Translations under genes and position numbers: made by a program
Notes under the pieces: generated by a model
The model's database searches: none
Told to the model about the DNA's origin: nothing
Seen by the model: the letters and a program-made list of their open reading frames with translations, nothing else
Shown here: positions 1 to 6,600 of the stretch, piece by piece
How positions within the stretch are numbered: position 1 is the stretch's first letter
Layout: every line of letters begins with the position of its first letter
From: Pseudomonadota bacterium
GTDB taxonomy: Bacteria > Myxococcota > Bradymonadia > UBA4248
Length of the DNA stretch: 6,836 nt
Direction of reading: 5' to 3'
NCBI GenBank assembly: GCA_017629415.1
Contig: JAGBXG010000312.1
Location: 1 to 6,836 of the forward strand

Positions 1-1
1 C

Positions 2-49
2 AGTTGTGTGAACTTGAGCGGTAATAGTGAAATTGAAAACAAAGTTTGA
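2..49 (+). CDS. 3' end of an upstream reading frame, probably the N-terminal part of gene 1
   Basis: Fifteen codons are open from the window edge to a TGA, in the same frame as the 1100-aa ORF that follows directly. They read SCVNLSGNSEIENKV then stop. Gene 2 has a comparable segment (residues 347-372) at the matching distance before the shared CLDLDGDGQG motif. An SC pair stands 23 residues before that motif's cysteine here and 24 in gene 2. The other two forward frames stop within the first 24 bases. I infer that these codons are the end of the missing N-terminal part of gene 1, cut off by the TGA. The body of this frame lies outside the window, so it could also be an unrelated gene tail, but the shared flanking residues argue against that. 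Confidence 0.5.
   Translation, partial: SCVNLSGNSEIENKV
47..49 (+). other. In-frame TGA at a conserved cysteine position
   Basis: The local reading is V-stop-M-P-D-S-G-T, against V-C-V-P-F-S-G-T in gene 2 (residues 362-369). The codons are gtt tga atg ccc gac agt ggc acg against gtt tgt gtg cct ttc agt ggc acc. A single T-to-A (or C-to-A) change at the third base of a Cys codon explains the stop. No other in-frame TGA occurs in the 2172 codons of the two large frames, so a genome-wide reassignment of TGA is unlikely. Confidence 0.7.
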
Positions 50-3000
50 ATGCCCGACAGTGGCACGTGTGAATCTTGTTTAGATTTAGATGGCGATGGT
101 CAAGGTTTTGGTGATTGCCCAGTGCCTGGTTATGACTGTGATCCTGGAAATCCAGATATTTATTATACGACTGATTTGCCGAAGGTATGCACACACGATG
201 TCACAGATACGAACTGCAATGGCAAGATTGATACTTTTGAATTATTAGGCAGTAATGAGCATTGTCGTTTTTGTAATGATGTGTGTTCAGCTTCCAGTAC
301 GGCTTTAAATATGACGCGTCACTGTGAATTGATTTCAGGCAAAGAGATTGATGATTATGCATTTTCGAGTTTTAATGCATCAGACGAAAATACCTATTTG
401 ACGCAATGCAGTGATACTTGTGCGGATGGTTGGGGTGACTGCAATCGAGATTATCAAGATGGTTGCGAAGTGAATTTGATTGATCGTGACAATGACAAAT
501 ATGGCGGTGTCAAATATAGTCATGATGATGATAAAGATGGCTATGGCAAGATAGACGACTCTGGCTATTCCTATGTGTATTGCTGTGGTTATGATACAAG
601 CAATTGTTATGCTTATCAGAATTCACTGTATATTCAGCAAGATATTCTGCAAGGGAATTGGGAGCGGCCTGATAACGATGTTTGGATGAATGTGCAAAAT
701 GGTTCTGAGTGGATATCCCCTGATCTTGCAGACTGTAATGATGATAGCGAGTTTTCTTATGTTGGTAATGCAGAAATATGTGATGGCCAAAACAATACTT
801 GTGATAATAAGTATCAAGATGGGAGTGATGATATTTATATAGACAACCGTAATTCTCATGAAATTAAGCTTGGCGGAGAATGTAATGTTTATAACAACCA
901 AGGTTCCGTATGCGCAAAAGGTAAAGTCGGATGTATTAAAGGAAATAATGAAAAATATGAGATGAAATGTATTGCGGAGATTGCACAAAAAGAAGGGGAG
1001 GAACCAGAAGGGGATAAACAATTGTGTGATGGCATCGATAACAATTGCAACGGCGAGGTTGATGAAAGTTATGAGCCGAGTTTTACGAGTCTGAGTCAAA
1101 ATAATAAGGATGGTTCTATTGATATATGTAAATATAGAATAACTCAGTGTTTGAATGGCAGTGTGTATGATAAGGATGGTGGTCTTCAAGTGTTTACCAA
1201 GCGAGATTATGATTTTTATGGCGATGGTATCGATTCGAACTGTGATGGTTATGATTTTGATGTAAGCAAGGCTATCTTTATTGCTCAAGGTGGCGAAGGA
1301 GCTGAGAATGGTAGTGATTCTAATTCGGGTTTGATGAATAATCCTGTGAAATCTTTGCAAAAAGCGCTTGATCTAGCGTGCCCAGAAACAAACTCAAATT
1401 ATTTTTGTCAGGATATCCTTGTAATGAAATCGGCTGCCGAGGACAGTACCAAATCGAGTGAACCAGGTAATTGGGCATCAAAAGGTTCTATTGAAGTACG
1501 CACATTTAGTACAAATCATAATCTTTATGCTAGCCATGAGCGTTTAAGTGTCATCATATCCGACGACAGTTCCAAGGAGAATAAAAACACCGTTGCGGTC
1601 GACACACACTTGAAAGAGTATAGTTGTACCGCAAATGGATGTATGAACAATTACTTGTTGCCGGATGAATTGGTTCCGCCTGAAGCAGTTCGTATTTATG
1701 GCGGTTTTGAATCTTTTGAAGATTTAAAACGGTCAGATAATACCACTACAGTTTACTCATATCAATATGATCCTGATAAAAAATCAGATCACATGTTTGC
1801 GCTTGTAGCAGGCAATGGTGAGTATCCGCTCTCGCTTAAACTGGATAGTGTTCCGCTTATACTTAATAGTAAGCCGATTCCTGGAACTGAAAAGCAAGAT
1901 GATAAAACAGTGAGCATAAATGCGGATTTACAAAACGGTTTGATGTTGGTGGGGTTGACCTGCGGTAAAAAAGGTTGTCGGCATTTGACGCTGAATAAGT
2001 CCTCAATTACGGTTACGGGAAATACAGGACGTAATAATTCCGAAATGCCACATGAAAGTAATATTTGGAAGAAGGAGCATATGCAAGGTATTCAAGGGCA
2101 AAGCTTCTATTCGGATTGGAGTAATTATAAAGAAAATTGGACTGGTTTTGAAACAAATCGCAAACAGAATACAATGTTTTATGATTACTATAGTAAAGCA
2201 GATCGTCGTTGGAGTTCAGTTCCGTCCAGTACTTATAATAGTGTGAAGTGTCCCGATGGTTCGTCACCTCGTGGCGGTGCGCCTGCGTCTTGGTGTTGTA
2301 GGGGGCAATGTGGTCCTGATTATGCTAAATCTAAAAATGGCGAGAATGGAACTGGAAGTGGTCATGGCGGTGATGGCTTAGAACTAAGCATATCAGGAAG
2401 TGGTTGTAATGAATCTGATTGGTATGAGGGGAAAGGTGCAGTTAACACGTATGAGCGATATAAAAACGGTAGCGGTACGTATGTTATGGGGGCTAATGGC
2501 GGTCACGGAGATGGTGGTGCTGGTGGTAAAAATCAGGATGTAGCCTGTACCAAAAACTATTTGACGGATGGATTTTATGTGAATTGTGACACCTCTAAAG
2601 CGAATGGCAAGCCTGGTCAAGCTGGCGGTGGCGGCGGTGGTGGTGCGATTCATCAATGCTTTAGACATAAAAACTATGGAAACCCTGCATGGATTCATGG
2701 TGGCGGCGGTGGAGCTGGCGGCTGTGGCGGTTATGGCGGTATGGCCGGTGGTATGGGTATATCGGCAACCGGTTTGATTTTGAATCCGCCTGCAAGTACA
2801 TCGAATAAATTTTCATATCACAATTTGGGTTCACAAGTATCAGCTAACGCCGGAAGTGGTGGTTCGGCTCAAGCGGGGCAAACTGGCGTTTACGGCGGTT
2901 GGCGTGGTGATGGATTTGGATATGGGAAAGAAGGTCTAGCAAATGTTGACATGCATTGTCACAGGGCAACTGCTGGCGGTGTAGGAGGTACTGGCGGTGG

Positions 3001-3352
3001 CGGTGGCGCAGGTGCAAATGGCGTAAGCGGCGAAGCCTTCGGGGTTGTATTTATCGATAAGAATAAGATTAATGTAAATACCGACAAATCAACGTTAGAA
3101 AGTTATGGGTATGAATATACTGATTCATTGGCAGCGCTTTTGGCAGATCCTGGCAAAGCTGGTGTTACGGTAAGTACTCAAAACAATGGCGGCAATGGTG
3201 GCGCTGGGAAAAGTGGTATGAATCCTACTAATCATGAATTTGCTGGAACCGCAGTACTATCATCTAACGGTGGACAGGCGGCGAATGGAACCTCGATGGA
3301 GACAAAGGGTCATTCGAAAACAATCGAGTTCCTGCAGAATAGTAGTTTCTAG
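50..3352 (+). CDS. Large MopE-motif, beta-helix-like and Gly-rich surface protein, N-terminally truncated
   Basis: An 1100-codon frame ending in TAG; I know no gene name for it. The ATG at 50 follows a TGA directly and has no Shine-Dalgarno sequence. The product begins only nine residues before CLDLDGDGQG (10-19), which gene 2 reaches at residue 373, so signal peptide and Cys-rich modules are missing. In order it shows: DxDxDG-type loops (near 12-17 and 159-164); a GDCNRDYQDGCEV motif (129-141) of a kind frequent in myxobacterial secreted proteins; MopE-like putative metal-binding motifs at 244-253 and 326-339 (CDGIDNNCNGEVDE), plus a related DGIDSNCDG at 392-400; from about 407 a DUF1565/pectate-lyase-like opening (GSDSNSG, then NPVKSLQKAL); RIYGGF at 548-553; GLTCGKKGCRHLT at 635-647; SPRGG and CC at 739-750; and a Gly-rich tail from about 763 to 1080. 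There is no transmembrane segment and no obvious sorting tail. Likely role, by inference from family features: an extracellular cation-binding structural or adhesive protein. As written it would lack an export signal, so it may be a pseudogene or rely on readthrough. Confidence 0.8.
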   Translation: MPDSGTCESCLDLDGDGQGFGDCPVPGYDCDPGNPDIYYTTDLPKVCTHDVTDTNCNGKIDTFELLGSNEHCRFCNDVCSASSTALNMTRHCELISGKEIDDYAFSSFNASDENTYLTQCSDTCADGWGDCNRDYQDGCEVNLIDRDNDKYGGVKYSHDDDKDGYGKIDDSGYSYVYCCGYDTSNCYAYQNSLYIQQDILQGNWERPDNDVWMNVQNGSEWISPDLADCNDDSEFSYVGNAEICDGQNNTCDNKYQDGSDDIYIDNRNSHEIKLGGECNVYNNQGSVCAKGKVGCIKGNNEKYEMKCIAEIAQKEGEEPEGDKQLCDGIDNNCNGEVDESYEPSFTSLSQNNKDGSIDICKYRITQCLNGSVYDKDGGLQVFTKRDYDFYGDGIDSNCDGYDFDVSKAIFIAQGGEGAENGSDSNSGLMNNPVKSLQKALDLACPETNSNYFCQDILVMKSAAEDSTKSSEPGNWASKGSIEVRTFSTNHNLYASHERLSVIISDDSSKENKNTVAVDTHLKEYSCTANGCMNNYLLPDELVPPEAVRIYGGFESFEDLKRSDNTTTVYSYQYDPDKKSDHMFALVAGNGEYPLSLKLDSVPLILNSKPIPGTEKQDDKTVSINADLQNGLMLVGLTCGKKGCRHLTLNKSSITVTGNTGRNNSEMPHESNIWKKEHMQGIQGQSFYSDWSNYKENWTGFETNRKQNTMFYDYYSKADRRWSSVPSSTYNSVKCPDGSSPRGGAPASWCCRGQCGPDYAKSKNGENGTGSGHGGDGLELSISGSGCNESDWYEGKGAVNTYERYKNGSGTYVMGANGGHGDGGAGGKNQDVACTKNYLTDGFYVNCDTSKANGKPGQAGGGGGGGAIHQCFRHKNYGNPAWIHGGGGGAGGCGGYGGMAGGMGISATGLILNPPASTSNKFSYHNLGSQVSANAGSGGSAQAGQTGVYGGWRGDGFGYGKEGLANVDMHCHRATAGGVGGTGGGGGAGANGVSGEAFGVVFIDKNKINVNTDKSTLESYGYEYTDSLAALLADPGKAGVTVSTQNNGGNGGAGKSGMNPTNHEFAGTAVLSSNGGQAANGTSMETKGHSKTIEFLQNSSF
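2336..3289 (+). repeat. Glycine-rich low-complexity coding region of gene 1
   Basis: Residues about 763-1080 are dominated by GG, GGx and NGG patterns. They include a run of seven glycines (859-865), a GGGGGAGGCGGYGG stretch (884-897) and GGVGGTGGGGGAGANG (976-991). The DNA is built largely of GGC/GGT codons, giving locally very GC-rich, repeat-prone sequence inside an AT-leaning gene. Non-glycine spacers carry scattered cysteines (786, 833, 846, 870, 892, 970), so this is not plain filler. Similar Gly-rich tails follow beta-helix-like regions in other large surface proteins of Myxococcota-like bacteria. Such tracts may expand or contract by slippage and are hard to assemble from short reads. 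Confidence 0.8.
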
Positions 3353-3372
3353 GCAGAGTGTTCTTTGTTTAG

Positions 3373-3447
3373 GGACTACCTTCCTGCGATATGTGGCATA
3401 AAGTTTTAAGTTCTTTAGCTTTATGTCGATGCGCGGGGGGGTAGTCC
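3373..3447 (+). other. Long imperfect stem-loop downstream of gene 1
   Basis: GGACTACC (3373-3380) is exactly complementary to GGTAGTCC (3440-3447). As RNA the stem continues inward through 3381-3388 with 3432-3439, using three G-U pairs, for about 16 pairs. After a small internal loop, CATAAAG (3397-3403) pairs with CTTTATG (3419-3425). The hairpin begins about 20 bases after gene 1's stop codon. No T-run follows, so it is not a classical terminator. It could protect the 3' end of the gene 1 transcript, form part of a leader for gene 2, or be one arm of a dispersed palindromic element. The pairing was read directly; the role is unknown. Confidence 0.6.
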
Positions 3448-3506
3448 GCGTATGTTTTATCTATTAAGATGGGGGTTTCCACATCTCAATAGATAAAACA
3501 TAGCGG
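3446..3506 (+). repeat. Near-perfect long inverted repeat with 15-bp exact arms
   Basis: TATGTTTTATCTATT (3451-3465) is the exact reverse complement of AATAGATAAAACATA (3488-3502). Inward, after one A-C mismatch, AGATG (3467-3471) pairs with CATCT (3482-3486), leaving a ten-base loop. Outward, past an unpaired G at 3450, CCGC (3446-3449) pairs with GCGG (3503-3506). The total is about 24 base pairs. There is no T-run on either side. Possible identities are a palindromic intergenic repeat (REP or MITE-like), a protein-binding or recombination site, or a structured leader. No transposase or flanking target duplication is visible. Confidence 0.7.
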
Positions 3507-3509
3507 CGT

Positions 3510-3527
3510 AGGGGGTGCGCCCCCTTT
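3510..3527 (+). terminator. Short GC hairpin, possible weak intrinsic terminator
   Basis: AGGGGG, then a TGCG loop, then CCCCCT make a perfect six-pair stem (3510-3525), followed by only two further Ts before AAAA. The GC-rich stem with a four-base loop is terminator-like, but the T-tract is too short for confident termination. It may instead be the third unit of the intergenic palindromic cluster. It lies between gene 1 and the possible promoter of gene 2, which fits either reading. Confidence 0.35.
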
Positions 3528-3548
3528 AAAAGTTATGTTTGCGATGGA

Positions 3549-3577
3549 TTGAATCCGTTTTATGGATGAAAAATAAG
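3549..3577 (+). promoter_or_regulatory. Possible sigma70-like promoter for gene 2
   Basis: TTGAAT (3549-3554) and AATAAG (3572-3577) are separated by 17 bases, each matching four of six consensus positions. The -35-like box overlaps a perfect short palindrome, GGATT-G-AATCC (3546-3556), that could be an operator. The location downstream of the GC hairpin and about 40 bases before the start codon suits a separate transcript for gene 2. Matches this weak occur by chance in AT-rich DNA. Confidence 0.25.
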
Positions 3578-3602
3578 ACTTGTTGCGGTGACGAAGCCGT
3601 TT

Positions 3603-3608
3603 GAGGAG
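3603..3608 (+). promoter_or_regulatory. Ribosome binding site of gene 2
   Basis: GAGGAG lies ten bases before the ATG at 3619, a slightly long but workable spacing. It supports this ATG together with the lipoprotein signal peptide that starts there. Gene 1's ATG at 50 has no counterpart. Confidence 0.65.
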
Positions 3609-3618
3609 CTTTTATTCT

Positions 3619-3672
3619 ATGAAAAAACGCCATTGGGTAGCTTTGAGCTGCCTGCTTTGTATCTGCGGTTGC
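3619..3672 (+). other. Lipoprotein signal peptide and lipobox of gene 2
   Basis: Codons 1-18: basic start (KKRH at 2-5), hydrophobic core WVALSCLLCIC, and lipobox I-C-G-C ending at C18. The +2 residue is Ser, which in E. coli would favour outer-membrane sorting; the rule is not established for this lineage. The extra cysteines in the core (11, 14, 16) are unusual but do not disrupt the pattern. Confidence 0.85.
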
Positions 3673-6600
3673 TCTGAAAATAATCAAGAACAGTTTCAAA
3701 ATCAGACGTGTGATCCGGCTTGTCAACCTGGCGAAGTATGTGTCGATGGACAATGTGCAACGGTTTCAGTCGATTCAGAGTGTTCTGGGGTGGTGTGCAA
3801 AGACGACATGACATACTGCAATGCCCTTGGTTTTTGGGCATCATGCGAGGCGGATGAAAAGTGTACGAATGGCATGTGTGTTGAAGAATTTACAGGCGAA
3901 TGTAAGTCTGGGACATGCAGTGAAGACGGCACAAAGCGGTGTGCTGGCAATCGTTGGATGAATTGTAAGGGGTTGGAAGTTTGTACGGATGGCAAATGTA
4001 GTTTGCCCGATACGTCGTGTGAGCCGGGAAGTTGCAGTTCGGACGGGCTTTATTATTGTGATGGTGACAAGACATATCAGGCTTGTGAATTTGGTTATGC
4101 ATGCGAGCATGGCAGTTGTGTGCCGGCTTATGACAAGGAAAAGTCTGGATTGTGGCAGCTTTGCTTTTCGGATGATGATTGTGATGTGGGAACTTGTTTG
4201 GTTTCTGTGACCGCAAGTGCAAAGCTGAGCAATGCCGCGTTGAACGTGTCAGAGGTGAATCAAATTCGCTTGTCGGAGATTGATAGTCGTATTTTGTATG
4301 GTCAAGGTGTGTGTTCAGTCGAATGCACAACAGATGCCGGCGCATGTGAGTCATTATCTGTAGATGGTCATAAGTTTAGCTGTCAGCTGTTAGTGGCCGG
4401 TGATTTGATGTATCCGCCGAAAGATGAACAAGGCCATGATTTGAGTTTGCCGTTCCATGAAGCATTGGATGAAAGTGCCATGCAGGTGGCGCCTTATGTG
4501 GCGATTTGCCGTCCTGCAGATATGGAAAATGCGCGTTACAGCAGTACGGCTTTTAGCAAATGTGCGTCTCATTCGTGGTGTGGCGAGGATGAATTGTGTA
4601 TTTCGGGCGAATGCTTGCCGCGCTGCACAGGGACGGAGATGTGTCCGTATGGTTTTTCGTGTCTTGAGCAGCCGACAGAGGGCGATGAAGCCCCGCTCAG
4701 TGTTTGTGTGCCTTTCAGTGGCACCACAAGGGCTTGTTTGGATTTAGATGGTGATGGACAGGGGTATGGGCTTTGTGAAAAGCCGGGTGTAGACTGCGAA
4801 CCGCTGAATCCTGATGTGTATTATTCCCAAGCGCTGCCGGAAGTTTGTGTTCATGGTGCACAGGATGTGAATTGCAACGGCAAGATTGACAGTTATGAAT
4901 TGATGGGAAGTCCGGAACATTGTCGATTTTGCGGAGATATTTGTGTATTGGGGGCAGAAGCCGTTCATATTGATCGGAGCTGTCTGCTCAAACCTGGTCA
5001 ATCGTTGGATGATCGCGATCACGCAAGTTTTGATCCGGAAGATGAAGCGACATACGTGAGTTATTGCCGCGATCAATGTGATGTAGGTTGGGCGGACTGC
5101 AATGGCAACGTGAATGACGGTTGTGAAGTACAGCTTTTGACCGTCAATGCCGATGGTACTGTTACGGCGACATCGTCGGCAACTGTATATGCTCGCGATA
5201 TGGATCAAGATGGGCATGGGGTATTGGATGCCCGATATCACCAGTATTGTTGTGGCAATAGCGATGTTTGTTATGCCATGCCTCAAACCCATTATAACCG
5301 CAATGCAGAGTGGGGATTGGCCACGAATCCCGATGTATTGACATCGACGGATGACGAAGGTAATGAAATTCACATTGCCAAGCCTTTATCCACCGTCTTG
5401 GATGAATGTGATGATTCAGATGTTCGGCGGTATTTACACAACAAAGAGCTTTGTGATGGCATTGATAATGATTGTGATGCTTCTACAGCAGATGGTTCTG
5501 ATGAAACTTTAGATGGTAAATTGTTTGGAGACACATGTACCGTCATGAATGGTGGGGCCGTTTGTACGACGAATGGCAAGATTATTTGTGACGCAGGTAA
5601 AGGTGCGCTTGTTTGTTACAATTCGGAGGCCAGCGGTACCGATGATGACTGTGACGGTATTGACGATGACTGTGATGGTCTGGTGGATGAAGATTATCAG
5701 CCGACAGCATGCCAGATAGAATCTGTGGCACCTGTGAGCGGTGTAAAGAATATTTGTTCTTATGGCGTAAGAATATGTCAGGCAGGTGGTAAAACGAGCT
5801 GTATTCCGCTGTATGAATCACGTGATTATGATTTTTATGGCGATGGCATCGATTCGAACTGCGATGGTTATGATTACGATGTCAAACATGCTGTTTTTGT
5901 GAATGGTTATGATGATGAGAATCGTGCCGGACGTGATTGGTATCTTGGGGGGCCGACGGGGCCAGTGACCTCGTTAAATGTTGCCATTCAGAAGGCTTGT
6001 AGCAATATGGCAGGCGGAAATTATTGCCACGATGTTATAGTGGGTCATTCTGTAGGCATGGGAACATCTTCAGAGGATACTTGGGCCAAAACGCCGTTGG
6101 TACTTCCGAGGTTTTCTTATATTCACACATGGAATTTGGGCGAAGCACCTGCCCAAGTGAGTGATTTATATGCCTCATGCCAAATTGAGGGCTGTGCTAA
6201 AGATCGTTTGTTCCCAGGTGAAGTGTATGCGCCGAAAGAAGCTGTGCGTGTCTATGGTGGGTTTACAGTAAATTCCGACAGTGTTTGGACAAAGAGTGAT
6301 TCAAAGCAATCTGTATTCCATTATAAACTGCCGTCGTCTTCTGAACACAGTGCATCGATGATTTCAGGCAAAACGGGGGTACATTATCCGATTTCTGTTC
6401 GATTTGAAGATATGAAATTTGTTTTTGATGGTACGGGTCATCAGTTGAGCCAGAACAATGGGTTTACGATGACGGGGTTGAGTTGCGGCGCATCGGGGTG
6501 TCAGCATTTGACTTTTGTGAACAGTGTTCTTGAGGTATTGGGAGCCTCGGGGAAAGACAGCAGTGGTTTGACGCATGGTTCCAATCAGATTTGGGGGAAC

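Noticed and set aside
47..49. Genome-wide TGA reassignment (Trp or Gly codes)
   Set aside because: There are no other in-frame TGA codons in 2172 codons, and the aligned residue is Cys, not Trp or Gly.
50..66. SECIS element for selenocysteine at the TGA
   Set aside because: Only a four-pair TGCC/GGCA hairpin with a seven-base loop is found, directly abutting the stop. Spacing and stem length do not fit a bacterial SECIS.
623..1360. 245-aa minus-strand frame
   Set aside because: It is in phase with gene 1. Abundant GAT and AAT codons read backwards as ATC and ATT, giving an artificial Ile-rich protein without domains or an RBS.
2586..2777. Short plus-strand frames inside the genes (also 2052-2246, 3989-4210, 4457-4747, 5147-5341)
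   Set aside because: They are out-of-frame shadows of the two large genes, with no independent start signals.
3431..3527. CRISPR array or integron attC/dif site
   Set aside because: No unit is repeated at regular spacing and no attC core sites are seen. The 15-bp arms with a 22-base spacer do not match the 11-6-11 layout of dif.
3353..3618. Small gene in the intergenic region
   Set aside because: No frame there combines a start, an RBS and reasonable length; the sequence is dominated by inverted repeats.
3890..4354. 154-aa minus-strand frame and other short overlapping antisense frames at 3526-4110
   Set aside because: They lie opposite the Cys-rich start of gene 2 or the hairpin region, overlap one another in several frames, and show low-complexity His/Pro/Thr composition.
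4744..5373. 209-aa minus-strand frame
   Set aside because: It is the in-phase antisense of the Asp/Asn/Cys-rich part of gene 2, again Ile-rich by codon mirror. The plus frame carries the conserved motifs.
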